Of a stretch of 35,290 nucleotides of DNA, positions 24,172-32,188 are shown one piece after another. Where the stretch lies: NCBI GenBank assembly GCA_036008325.1, contig DASYNW010000142.1:1-35290 (forward strand), given 5' to 3'. The notes beneath the pieces were generated by a model, which ran no database searches, was not told the origin of the DNA, and worked only from the letters and a program-made list of their open reading frames with translations. Source of the DNA: AP-15 sp036008325. GTDB taxonomy: Bacteria > Pseudomonadota > Alphaproteobacteria > ATCC43930 > CGMCC-115725. The stretch's first letter is position 1. The number at the start of each line of letters is the position of its first letter. A program made the translations under genes and the position numbers.

Positions 24172-26595
24172 TCAAGCAGTGGTCAGCGCGAGCCGCTCCG
24201 CCGTCTTCCACACCCGCCAATGATCGTGCGGCATTTGCGTATGGGTCAGCCCCAGATGCGCGAAGGCGTCGTTGACCGCGTTCGAGATCGCCGAGACGCC
24301 GCCGACATTGGGCGACTCGCCGACCCCCTTGGCGCCGATCGGATGGTGCGGCGAGGGTGTGGTGGTGTAGTCGGTCTCCCAGACCGGCGTCTCGACCGCG
24401 GTTGGCAGGAAGTAGTCGAGCAGGCTCGCGTTCTTCAGATTGCCAACCTCGTCATAGGCCATCTCCTGGCCCATCGCGATCGCCAGCGCCTCGGTCAAGC
24501 CGCCATGGACCTGGCCTTCGATGATGGTCGGGTTGATCCGCGTGCCGCAATCGTCGAGCGCGTAGAAGCGCCGGATCTCGGTGACGCCGGTATCGATATC
24601 GATATCGACGACGCAGACATAGGCGCCGAACGGATAGGTCATGTTCGGCGGATCGTAGTAGCTCACCGCCTCGAGCCCCGGCTCCATCCCGGGCGGGACC
24701 TTGTTGTATGCGGCAAAGGCGATCTCGGTCATGGTCTTTTGCCGCTCCGGCACGCCCTTGACGCGGAAACGGTCGACATCCCATTCCAGATCGTCGTCAT
24801 GGACTTCGAGTAGATAGGCCGCGATCATCTGCGCCTTGGCTCTGATCTTGCGGCCGGCCATCGCGGTCGCGGCACCGGCCACCGGCGTCGAGCGCGAGCC
24901 GTAGGTGCCGAGCCCATAGGGCGCGGTGTCGGTGTCGCCCTCCTCGACCGTGATGTTCGCGGCCGGGATGCCGATCTCGCTCGCCAGGATCTGCGCGAAG
25001 GTCGTGGCATGGCCCTGGCCTTGGCTGATCGTGCCGAGGCGGGCGATGGCGCTGCCGGTCGGATGAACCCGGATTTCACAGGAATCGAACATGCCGAGGC
25101 CGAGGATGTCGCAGTTTTTGATCGGTCCGGCGCCGACGATCTCGGTGAAAAAGCTGACGCCGATCCCCATCAGCTTGCGGGTCTCGCCGCGGGCGAAGGC
25201 TTCGCGATTGCGCTTTTGCTCCGCGCGCAAGCCCTGGTAATCGACCGCCTTCAAGGCCTTGTCGAGTGCGGTGTGATAGTCGCCGCTGTCATATTCCCAG
25301 CCGAGCGCCGAATGATAGGGGAACTGCTCCTTGCGGATCAGGTTCTTGCGGCGGATTTCGGCCGGGTCCATGGCGAGCTTGCGGGCGAGGATGTCGACCA
25401 TGCGCTCGATGAAATAGGACGCTTCGGTCACCCGGAACGAACAGCGATAGGCAACCCCGCCCGGCGCCTTGTTGGTATAGACGCCATCGACCACGACATG
25501 CGCCACCGGGATGTCGTAGGAGCCGGTGCAGATGCTGAAAAAGCCGGCCGGGTATTTGGTCGGGTCGGCGCAGGCGTCGAAGGCGCCATGATCGGCGATC
25601 ATGTTGCAGCGCAGCGCGGTGATGCGGCCATCCCTGGTGGCGCCGATCTCGCCATTCATGTGGTAGTCGCGGGCAAAGGCGGTCGATTGCAGATTCTCCA
25701 TCCGGTCCTCGACCCACTTCACCGGCACGCCGAGCACGATCGAGGCGACGATCGAACAGATATAACCGGGGTAGACCCCGACCTTGTTGCCGAAGCCGCC
25801 GCCGATATCCGGCGAAATGATCCTGATCTTGTGCTCGGGAATGCCCGAGATCAGCGAGGCGACGGTGCGCACCGCGTGCGGCGCCTGGAACGTGCCCCAC
25901 ACGGTCAGGCGACTGTCGACCTTGTCCATCGAGGCGACGCAGCCGCAAGTCTCCAACGGGCAGGGATGGACGCGCTGATAGACGATCAGCTCCTTGGCCA
26001 CCACTTCGGCCTCTTTGAGCGCCTTGTCGGTGCCCTCGGCGTCGCCGACCTCCCAGCTGAAGACGTGGTTGCCGTGTTTGCGCGGGCCGTGGGCGCCGCT
26101 GGTCTTGCCCTGCAAATCGTCACGCAGGCCGGGCATGCCGGCATCCATGGCGTGGTTCGGATCGACCTGCGCCGGCAGCCCCTCGTATTCGACCGCGACG
26201 AGATCGACCGCGTCGGCGGCGATATAGCGGTCCTCGGCCACGACGAAGGCGACTTCCTGGCCCTGGAACAGCACTTTGTCGCCGGCCAGCACGGCCTGCA
26301 CGTCGCCAGCGAGGGTGGGCATGAAATCGAGCTTCAGGGGTTTCAGATCGGCCGCGGTCAGCACCGCCTTCACCCCCGGCAGCTCGAGCGCCGCCTCCTT
26401 GTCGATCGATTTGACGCGGGCATGGCCATAGGGCGAGCGGACGAAATCACCGAACAGCATGCCCGGAAATTTCAGATCGTCGACGTAGTTGCCCTTGCCC
26501 TGGGTGAAACGGACATCCTCGACGCGCTTGCGCTTGGCGCCCAGACCTTCGAGCTTCTGGGTTCGCGCTTCGCTCGATTCGAGATCGGCGCTCAT
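24172..26595 (-). CDS. coxL: CoxL, form I aerobic CO dehydrogenase large (Mo-Cu) subunit
   Basis: An 807-residue molybdopterin-cytosine-dinucleotide subunit that oxidises CO to CO2. The active-site loop reads AYRCSFR (382-388), the form I signature AYxCSFR; Cys385, read from codon 25443-25441, is equivalent to the Cu-binding Cys388 of Oligotropha. Form II relatives have AYRGAGR instead. Other family marks are QGQEVAFVVAEDRY (111-124), GGGFGNK (265-271), and GAKGVGES with Glu760 corresponding to the catalytic Glu763. The ATG at 26595 overlaps the coxS stop as ATGA. Length matches known CoxL (about 809). Electrons pass through CoxS clusters to FAD in CoxM. The protein is cytoplasmic or on the inner face of the membrane. 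Confidence 0.96.
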   Translation of the reverse strand: MSADLESSEARTQKLEGLGAKRKRVEDVRFTQGKGNYVDDLKFPGMLFGDFVRSPYGHARVKSIDKEAALELPGVKAVLTAADLKPLKLDFMPTLAGDVQAVLAGDKVLFQGQEVAFVVAEDRYIAADAVDLVAVEYEGLPAQVDPNHAMDAGMPGLRDDLQGKTSGAHGPRKHGNHVFSWEVGDAEGTDKALKEAEVVAKELIVYQRVHPCPLETCGCVASMDKVDSRLTVWGTFQAPHAVRTVASLISGIPEHKIRIISPDIGGGFGNKVGVYPGYICSIVASIVLGVPVKWVEDRMENLQSTAFARDYHMNGEIGATRDGRITALRCNMIADHGAFDACADPTKYPAGFFSICTGSYDIPVAHVVVDGVYTNKAPGGVAYRCSFRVTEASYFIERMVDILARKLAMDPAEIRRKNLIRKEQFPYHSALGWEYDSGDYHTALDKALKAVDYQGLRAEQKRNREAFARGETRKLMGIGVSFFTEIVGAGPIKNCDILGLGMFDSCEIRVHPTGSAIARLGTISQGQGHATTFAQILASEIGIPAANITVEEGDTDTAPYGLGTYGSRSTPVAGAATAMAGRKIRAKAQMIAAYLLEVHDDDLEWDVDRFRVKGVPERQKTMTEIAFAAYNKVPPGMEPGLEAVSYYDPPNMTYPFGAYVCVVDIDIDTGVTEIRRFYALDDCGTRINPTIIEGQVHGGLTEALAIAMGQEMAYDEVGNLKNASLLDYFLPTAVETPVWETDYTTTPSPHHPIGAKGVGESPNVGGVSAISNAVNDAFAHLGLTHTQMPHDHWRVWKTAERLALTTA

Positions 26596-27086
26596 TCGGC
26601 GGCCTCCCTGGCATGACCCATTCGGTCAGCGGCGGCGCGGATTGCCTTGACGATGTTCTGATAGCCGGTGCAGCGACAGAGATTGCCGGAGATGCCCATG
26701 CGGATTTCCGCCTCGCTCGGGTCGGGGTTTTCCTGCAACAGCCGGTAGGCGCGGGTGATCATGCCCGGCGTGCAGAAGCCGCACTGCAAGCCATGATGCT
26801 CGCGGAACATTTCCTGCAGCACGTGAAGGCCGCCATCGGCGTTGACGAAACCCTCGATCGTGGTGATCTCGGCGCCGTTTACCTGCGCCACGAAGATCGT
26901 GCAGGACTTCACCGACTTGCCGTCGAGATCGACGGTGCACGCGCCGCAATGGCTGGTATCGCAGCCGATATGCGAGCCGGTCAGCGCCAGCTGCTCGCGC
27001 AGAAAATGGATCAAGAGGGTGCGCGGCTCGGCCAAACCCTCGACCTCGCGATTGTTGACTTTGAGCTTGACATGCATCTTGGGCAT
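26592..27086 (-). CDS. coxS: CoxS, [2Fe-2S] small subunit of CO dehydrogenase
   Basis: A 164-residue protein with two [2Fe-2S] clusters. The plant-ferredoxin-type site is formed by Cys42, Cys47, Cys50 and Cys62 (GCDTSHCGACTVDLDG...KSC); the second, four-helix site by Cys102, Cys105, Cys137 and Cys139 (QCGFCTPG, LCRCTGY). It carries electrons from the Mo-Cu centre in CoxL to FAD in CoxM. GGGAGA eight bases before the ATG at 27086 fixes the start; a second ATG at 27077 is less likely, and the longer open frame to 27341 overlaps coxM. The gap to coxM is 14 bases, and the stop overlaps the coxL start. Confidence 0.95.
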   Translation of the reverse strand: MPKMHVKLKVNNREVEGLAEPRTLLIHFLREQLALTGSHIGCDTSHCGACTVDLDGKSVKSCTIFVAQVNGAEITTIEGFVNADGGLHVLQEMFREHHGLQCGFCTPGMITRAYRLLQENPDPSEAEIRMGISGNLCRCTGYQNIVKAIRAAADRMGHAREAAE

Positions 27087-27100
27087 CTTTGCCGTCTCCC

Positions 27101-27967
27101 TTAAGCGGCGCGTTCGTTGGCGCGCGCGATGGCGCGTTTGACCATCACGCCCGCCAGGTGAGCACGGAAATCGGCCGGCCCGCGACCGTCCGACGACGGT
27201 TTGGCGATCGCCTGCGCGCGGCGCGCGGCCTCGGCGATCGCCGTCTCGTCGAGGCTGGCGCCGACGAGCGCCGCTCCCGCCTCCGCGGCGAACAGCGGCG
27301 TCTCGGCGACATTGGTCAGCGCGATCGCGGCCGCATTGCATTTGCCTTGGGACAAGGTCAGCACGACCGCCGCCGCGGCGGTGGCGTAATCGCCGATCTT
27401 GCGCTTCTGCTTCTGATAGGCCCAGCCATGGCCCGCGGCCGGCGCCGGGATCCGGACCGAAATCAGGATTTCGCCGTCTTCGAGCGCGGTCGCATAGGCG
27501 CCCCGATAGAAATCGCGGGCCGGGATGTCGCGCTCACCGGCCTTTCCTTTGAGACGATAGCAAGCATCGAGCGCCATCATCACCGCGGGCATGTCATTAC
27601 CCGGATCGCCGTTGGCGAGGTTGCCGCCGAGCGTGCCGCAATAGCGCACCTGCGGATCGGCGATCTGGAGCGAGGTCTCGCGCAGGATCGGAACGTTCGC
27701 CGCCAGCATCGCCGAGGAGATCAGCTCATGCTGGGTCGTCATCGCGCCGATGACGATGGTGCCGCTATCGGCGGCGATGCCGCGCAATTCGGCCAAATCC
27801 TGAAGGTCGACGAGATGGCCCGGCTGGGCCAGGCGCAGCTTCATCATCGGAACGAGGCTGTGGCCGCCGGCGACGACGCGGATATCGTCGTCGCCGTGGC
27901 TGGCGAGGATAAGGATGGCCTCGTCGAGGGACCGCGGGCGATGATACTCGAAAGACGCCGGTATCAT
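27101..27967 (-). CDS. coxM: CoxM, FAD-binding medium subunit of CO dehydrogenase
   Basis: A 288-residue flavoprotein of the xanthine-dehydrogenase FAD-binding family; it accepts electrons from CoxS and passes them to the respiratory chain. The FAD pyrophosphate motifs are AGGHSLVP (33-40) and TLGGN (112-116) with the following GDPGNDMPA. The CO-dehydrogenase-like C-terminal domain ends LAGVMVKRAIARA. GGGAGGAG eight bases before the ATG at 27967 makes it the first gene of the operon in the order M-S-L-D-E, as in Oligotropha. I found no strong -35/-10 pair or sigma54 site upstream. Confidence 0.95.
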   Translation of the reverse strand: MIPASFEYHRPRSLDEAILILASHGDDDIRVVAGGHSLVPMMKLRLAQPGHLVDLQDLAELRGIAADSGTIVIGAMTTQHELISSAMLAANVPILRETSLQIADPQVRYCGTLGGNLANGDPGNDMPAVMMALDACYRLKGKAGERDIPARDFYRGAYATALEDGEILISVRIPAPAAGHGWAYQKQKRKIGDYATAAAAVVLTLSQGKCNAAAIALTNVAETPLFAAEAGAALVGASLDETAIAEAARRAQAIAKPSSDGRGPADFRAHLAGVMVKRAIARANERAA

Positions 27968-28279
27968 ACCGTGCTCCTCCCGTTGATTCTTGCCGGCAAA
28001 CCTTAGGTGAACGATCCACTGCGGCTGCGCAGTTTGTCCAAGCGCCGGCCTAAATTATCAGAATTGAGGGAAATACGAAATCGGCGCGCGAACGGCACCT
28101 TTGGTACGCCTTGGCGAAGGTCAAGGCTTGGCGAAAGTCGGGCGTGACAAGCCGCCAGCGCCGAAGGTCGCGGAAGGGTCGATGTCCGACTTTGAACGCT
28201 GAGATGCGATCATACCCAATCTGGCGGCTCACCAGGACTTCCGGCCCTCGAGGTCCCGGCGCGTCTGCGCCTCGATCCC
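27968..28279. other. Upstream region of the cox operon, no clear gene
   Basis: This stretch should contain the cox promoter. CTGCG and CGCAG (28019-28032) can form a small hairpin in the 5' untranslated region of coxM. A 60-codon minus-strand frame (28050-28232) reads FRDLRRWRLVTPDFRQALTFAKAYQRCRSR, which looks protein-like but matches no family I know; it may be another relic. Confidence 0.4.
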
Positions 28280-28596
28280 TGCCGGCAGCGGCGCATCGTC
28301 GTCGTCGGGGTCGGCCGGCATCTGACCGGTGACGCGATCGTCAGCGTGGCGCTCGGCCTCGATATGGCGGACGGTCTGCTCACCCGCGGCCGGGTCGCGA
28401 TCGGTTGTGCCTATCGGGCGCCGTTGGCGGCGCAACTCCCGCTCGCGCCGGGCGAGCTCGCGCAACAGGCGGCGGCGCTGGCCAAGTCAATCGTAAACGA
28501 GTCGCTCGAACCGGTCACCGACCACCAGGCCAGCGCCGATTATCGCCGGGAATGGTCGGGCTCCTGCTGCAACGCAATTTGGCCGCCCTTCAGTGA
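28280..28596 (+). pseudogene. 3' remnant of a second xanthine-dehydrogenase-family FAD subunit
   Basis: The plus-strand frame reads DAIVSVALGLDMADGLLTRGRVAIG, then LAQQAAALAKSIVNESLEPVTDHQAS, then ADYRR. This is the layout of the C-terminal domain of CoxM/XdhA-type FAD subunits (gene-product pattern ...ARIALG..A..P....DI.AS..YRR..A..LL.R.L). After ADYRR one base is gained or lost, and the expected ending MVGLLLQRNLAALQ with TGA (28594-28596) appears in the next frame. The FAD-binding half is absent. This is not part of coxM, which is intact and on the other strand, so it is the ghost of a separate molybdo-flavoenzyme. Confidence 0.6.
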
Positions 28597-28630
28597 ACGC
28601 GCCGGTCGAGATCGAGGCGAGGGTCAACCG
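28593..28630 (+). pseudogene. 5' stub of an adjoining [2Fe-2S] subunit gene
   Basis: A GTG overlaps the TGA of the FAD-subunit remnant (GTGA) and reads NAPVEIEARVN, the usual opening beta-strand of small [2Fe-2S] subunits (normally followed by NG and the cysteine motif). Similarity ends there. The M-then-S order agrees with the neighbouring FAD remnant. Only about a dozen codons remain, so the assignment leans on context. Confidence 0.4.
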
Positions 28631-28693
28631 AAGCACGTCGCGCACCTGGCGCATCGCGGTACTCTCCCCTGGCACCGTCCGCTCCCGTGGCAA
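28617..28693 (-). pseudogene. Possible IS21 istA 5' fragment
   Basis: The minus-strand frame starting at 28693 reads MPRERTVPGESTAMRQVRDVLRLTLA. The MRQVRDVLRL part resembles the N-terminus of IS21 transposases (MRKIREVLRL). It joins the [2Fe-2S] stub within a few bases, as an insertion or deletion junction would. The match is short. Confidence 0.35.
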
Positions 28694-28755
28694 AAGCCGA
28701 AGGAGCGGACCCTAAGCGGGCCAGCAGAGACGCCGCCTATTCGGGCGTTTGCAGC

Positions 28756-28771
28756 TTTTTTTGCAAAAAAA
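28756..28771. repeat. Perfect 16-base palindrome, seven T, GC, seven A
   Basis: T7-GC-A7 is fully self-complementary and stands out in GC-rich DNA. It lies between the relic zone and the lipoprotein gene. It could be an IS target, a bent-DNA protein site, or part of a terminator on either strand (the stem would have no loop, so a terminator is unlikely). Confidence 0.6.
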
Positions 28772-29057
28772 CCAATCATTGGGTACCTCGACGAGTAGTC
28801 GTACGAGCGAGTTTAAGACAAACATGGCCGGGAGGGACGGCAGTGAGCGAGAGAGTGGAACGAAACGGCTTCAAGAGAGCAGCCCGGACTGCATCGCTGG
28901 CCAGGAAGCCGAGGAACCACCGGATCCGCCGGCATCAACCGGCGCCTGGAGAATCCGCCAGACCCGGTTCGACATCATCTGCCTGCGGGCGGCTCCGCGC
29001 GGCCGACCGCGGCGACCACGACACCGTCGGCCGGGGCAATCGTGCGATAGCACCAGG
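28772..29057. other. Leader region before the lipoprotein gene, no clear gene
   Basis: Two plus-strand frames are open across this region. The one in frame with the lipoprotein (from 28749, with an ATG at 28824) is Arg/Pro/Ser-rich and looks non-coding. I see no IS ends and no strong promoter. Confidence 0.4.
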
Positions 29058-30017
29058 GTGCGGCTTGTGTTCAGCTTTCTGCTGAAGACGGCATGTTTTG
29101 CCATCTCGCTTGTCGCCTGCGACGGTGCAAGCAGCCAAGGTGCGACGAGCACGCCGCTGCCGCCGGTGTCAACGGCAACAATTCCGGATGTGAGCGTCTT
29201 TCTGGCGCAAACGGTATGCCTCGATCGGTCCGGAAAGGCAGTCGGGTTGGCCGTTCCGGGCGGGACATGTACGGCCAAGCGGCCGCAGCGCGCATCGGAC
29301 CCGATGTTTGAAAGACGACACGATTGGCCCGCTCCGACCGGATTTCAGATAGAAGACAGCGTCGCCAGTGACGATGACCGCGAGTTCGTCACGACTTGGT
29401 CTTACCCACCGTTCGGCCCCTTTGTGGCCGCGAACGGCGATGGCGGCGAGGTTTTTGTCAGCGATGGAACGACGGTTCGCATCGCGGTGACCCAGGACGG
29501 GGGAAAGCCGGGACTGCAATATTTCGTAGGGCGGGCCTGCGGCGGCACCGGTTGGATCGTATTCCGCAACGACGCGCCGACCGGGAAATGGGCTGATCTG
29601 GTCGCCGCCCTCGGCGACAGCCCAGACCCCAATATCTGCAGGGAAGACAGCCCGAGCTACACGCGGTATCGGCGCGAGCATGTCCGGATCCCGTTCATCA
29701 TCAATGGCGTCCGCCAAGACCCGATCATCCCGACGATCATTTCCGAGCACTACACGGGGCGCTCTCTCGCCACCGCGACAGCGCTGGAGCGCTTCTTCCT
29801 AGGCCAGGGCTGGGGCCAGTTGATCTGGGAGGCTTGGGGCCCGGGGGCGCCCGCGATCGACCTTTCGGCGCGTTGCCCGGGTACCGCATGGTCGGTTCCG
29901 CCCGTGGCCGGATGGCAACTTCACGATTGCCGCTATGCCACAAACATCAGCCCGGCGGTCGGCAGCTTTTCCGTCATCGACTTCGGGTGGCCGCCGTCCG
30001 GCACTCCGGTCCCATAG
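29058..30017 (+). CDS. Predicted lipoprotein of unknown function
   Basis: The coding part appears to begin at a GTG (29058): residues 1-21 read as MRLVFSFLLKTACFAISLVAC when initiated with Met, a charged start, a hydrophobic core and the lipobox LVAC (18-21). The preceding 103 codons of open frame look non-coding, and there is no ATG close by; the GTG at 29067 is an alternative. The mature domain (about 298 residues) has two apparent halves: HDWPAPTGFQIEDS to VAVTQDGG-like text (IAVTQDGGKPGLQYFVGRAC), then IPTIISEHYTGRS and ALERFFLGQGWGQLIWEAW. Paired Cys residues suggest disulfides, consistent with export. I know no name for the family. Confidence 0.65.
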   Translation: MRLVFSFLLKTACFAISLVACDGASSQGATSTPLPPVSTATIPDVSVFLAQTVCLDRSGKAVGLAVPGGTCTAKRPQRASDPMFERRHDWPAPTGFQIEDSVASDDDREFVTTWSYPPFGPFVAANGDGGEVFVSDGTTVRIAVTQDGGKPGLQYFVGRACGGTGWIVFRNDAPTGKWADLVAALGDSPDPNICREDSPSYTRYRREHVRIPFIINGVRQDPIIPTIISEHYTGRSLATATALERFFLGQGWGQLIWEAWGPGAPAIDLSARCPGTAWSVPPVAGWQLHDCRYATNISPAVGSFSVIDFGWPPSGTPVP

Positions 30018-30040
30018 TCCGGCTCCGCGGGCATGATCCA

Positions 30041-30196
30041 CTAAGTTCGAGGTTTCTCTTCCGTCGAGAAACCAAGGAGAACCACCTCGAACAGCTCGAT
30101 GTCCCGACCCTGCCGTTCATCGATCCAAGCGATGACAGCCTTCGCCGTCTCTGCTTTCCCGCCGTTCGCGGTCGCCCGGACCAGGCCCGACTTCAA
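30041..30196 (-). CDS. Possible short ORF between convergent genes (51 aa)
   Basis: A TTG-initiated frame reads LKSGLVRATANGGKAETAKAV, then IAWIDERQGRDIELFEVVLLGFSTEEK. Composition is protein-like and differs from chance frames nearby. There is no good ribosome binding site and two stops lie just upstream, so it may be the tail of a decayed gene. No family recognised. Confidence 0.25.
   Translation of the reverse strand: MKSGLVRATANGGKAETAKAVIAWIDERQGRDIELFEVVLLGFSTEEKPRT
30045..30092. repeat. Two mutually exclusive inverted repeats between convergent genes
   Basis: GTTCGAGGT (30045-30053) pairs perfectly with ACCTCGAAC (30084-30092). GGTTTCTC (30051-30058) pairs perfectly with GAGAAACC (30066-30073) around a 7-base loop. 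They share the GGT at 30051-30053, so only one can form fully at a time. No T run follows on either strand. It lies just past the lipoprotein stop. Confidence 0.6.
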
Positions 30197-30268
30197 CAGC
30201 CTTTCTCATCAAGCAACGCCCGCATATCAGCGAGCCCTCGGAATCATTCGTTAGCGCCGATCGACTGG

Positions 30269-32188
30269 CTACAACAGGAAGACATACCCATAGTGCGACG
30301 GCACACTCACCGAAGCAAAGTCTCCTGCCTTTGCAACCGTAACGGTTAGCGGCGGCATCTGCGCGTCTGCTCGCGACTTTGCATCGACCGACTCGGTCCA
30401 CACACCGGCCACCGGGAACGGTAGGCTGATCTGCCCCTCCGCCCGGCCGAAATTTATGACTACCATGGCAAATTGCTCGGCCGTTCCACCCGCCGCCGCG
30501 GCATAGCGATGATAGGCCAGGATCGCGTTCCCGACCAGGGACTGAGCGTAATAGTAGTAGCTCTCGCGACTGCGCAATGCCGGCTCGGAAGCACGCAATG
30601 CACCCAGTACGCGGCATAGCCGTACGACCGGACTGCCTTGATCATCGTAGAAATATTCCCAGTGCACATCGCGGCGCAGATTGATCCGGGCAGCTCCGCT
30701 TGGCGGCAACTGGTAGTCGTCGACGAACTCCTCGCCTTCCCACAGCATTGGAATGCCCTGGCACGTGTAAAGCGCTACAATCAAGGGCTGCATCCGGTAG
30801 AACAGGTCCCGGTTGCCGGGCGCCAGGGGATCGCTGCTGGTCGTCCCAGCGAACGTAATCAGATGACTTTTGTCATGGCAGTTCAGATATTGAAACGGCG
30901 CTACCGGCATGTCGACCGCCGCACCTGCCGAATCCACGACTGATTTCGTCGCAGGATATGTCCCCGCGAACAATGGATCCAGCGTATGCGCCAAGGCGGT
31001 CAACGTCCCAGTGGAGAGATCCCCGCCGGCAACCTGTTCGGCGAGACTCAGAAGATTCTCCTGCCACGCCGCGTTCGTGTACGTGTTGCGAAGGACATCC
31101 GGCGCCTTCCATAGCGCCTCGGCGCATTGAATGACCCGGCTGTAGGTCCCCGGCGCGCAACCGAAGCGGGCAATGGATCGAGAATAGAGATAAGTCTCGT
31201 AGGCCAGCATCGCGTACGCGGTATCCGTTGGCCCCTGATAGAGGTCGGTCACTTCATCGTACCGGAACCCGTCGACATGAAATGTGTCCAGCCAAGCCTG
31301 GTTCGCCAGTTGGCAGTATTCCTGGGCAAAGGTCTGCGAAAAATCTATCTGTGGACCAAACTCGCCGACGCCGCCGATCATTGGGCTTTGCACCTTCGGG
31401 GCAGCTTGGCTGGCCTGCAGATCGGCATAAACACGGTAATACGCGAATGCATAATCCACGTGCTGGTAGACGACATCCAGGATCACCGCGACACCCTGTG
31501 CATGGCACGCGTCGACCAACCTCTTCAGCCCCGCGACCCCGCCGAAGGCGCTATGTGGGGCGAAGTAGTGCAACGGGCCGTAACCCCAGTCGAAATCGAG
31601 CTTTGTGCTCGTGACCGGCATCAATTCGATGCAGTTCACCCCAAGGCTTTTCAGGTAAACGATCCGGTCCGCCACGCCGGCGAACGTATCATTGAACTGT
31701 TCGACCTGCGCTTCGTAGACGATCAGGCTGTCGAGTTCAGGTGTCCTCCATGCTTCGTCGGCCCAGTTGAACGGCACAGGCGCCCCACGGGCGCAAGTCA
31801 CGGCCGAGAGCACCCCGAGGTCGGTCTCACGCGCGAACGGATCGGGAAACCATTCCGTTATCAGCTGGCGCGCCCCGCCAGCCGGCGTCCAATACAACTG
31901 GAAGCGATACAGGTAAAGTCCGTCCTGTCCAAAGTGGCTATGCGGATCGGGGTTGAGCGCCGCCCTTGCGGTCCACAGATCAAGAGCGCTCCCGGCCGTC
32001 CATGCCATCAGGATATTGACCGGGGGTACGTTTGGGTCGAAGCGATCTGCATCGTGAATAATCCGCACCACAACGCCAAAGCCGTCTGTCGATCTGATCC
32101 CCGGGAGATACAGACCGAATGTGATCTGCACCGTCCCGCTTGCGTCGACCGCGCAGGATGCCCCAACTTCCGCAAGATTGATCGCCAT
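30269..32188 (-). CDS. GH13 (alpha-amylase family) glycoside hydrolase/transferase
   Basis: A 639-residue protein with an N-terminal beta-sandwich (about 1-140) of the kind found in branching or trehalohydrolase-like enzymes, then a GH13 TIM barrel. Region I is VILDVVYQH (235-243; Gln242 where Asn is usual). Region II is HVDGFRYDEV, with nucleophile Asp311. Region III is IQCAEALW, with acid/base Glu357. Region IV is LNCHDKS, with Asp439 (NCHD instead of NHD). ELMPV and WGYGPLHYFAP resemble GlgX/GlgB/TreZ-type enzymes. There is no signal peptide, so it acts in the cytoplasm. GAGGTGA five bases before the ATG at 32188 supports the start. No glycogen or trehalose genes lie beside it, so specificity is open. 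Confidence 0.88.
   Translation of the reverse strand: MAINLAEVGASCAVDASGTVQITFGLYLPGIRSTDGFGVVVRIIHDADRFDPNVPPVNILMAWTAGSALDLWTARAALNPDPHSHFGQDGLYLYRFQLYWTPAGGARQLITEWFPDPFARETDLGVLSAVTCARGAPVPFNWADEAWRTPELDSLIVYEAQVEQFNDTFAGVADRIVYLKSLGVNCIELMPVTSTKLDFDWGYGPLHYFAPHSAFGGVAGLKRLVDACHAQGVAVILDVVYQHVDYAFAYYRVYADLQASQAAPKVQSPMIGGVGEFGPQIDFSQTFAQEYCQLANQAWLDTFHVDGFRYDEVTDLYQGPTDTAYAMLAYETYLYSRSIARFGCAPGTYSRVIQCAEALWKAPDVLRNTYTNAAWQENLLSLAEQVAGGDLSTGTLTALAHTLDPLFAGTYPATKSVVDSAGAAVDMPVAPFQYLNCHDKSHLITFAGTTSSDPLAPGNRDLFYRMQPLIVALYTCQGIPMLWEGEEFVDDYQLPPSGAARINLRRDVHWEYFYDDQGSPVVRLCRVLGALRASEPALRSRESYYYYAQSLVGNAILAYHRYAAAAGGTAEQFAMVVINFGRAEGQISLPFPVAGVWTESVDAKSRADAQMPPLTVTVAKAGDFASVSVPSHYGYVFLL

Noticed and set aside
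25009..26616. A 535-codon plus-strand frame opposite coxL
   Set aside because: CoxL on the minus strand carries the full set of family motifs; the opposite frame is a composition shadow.
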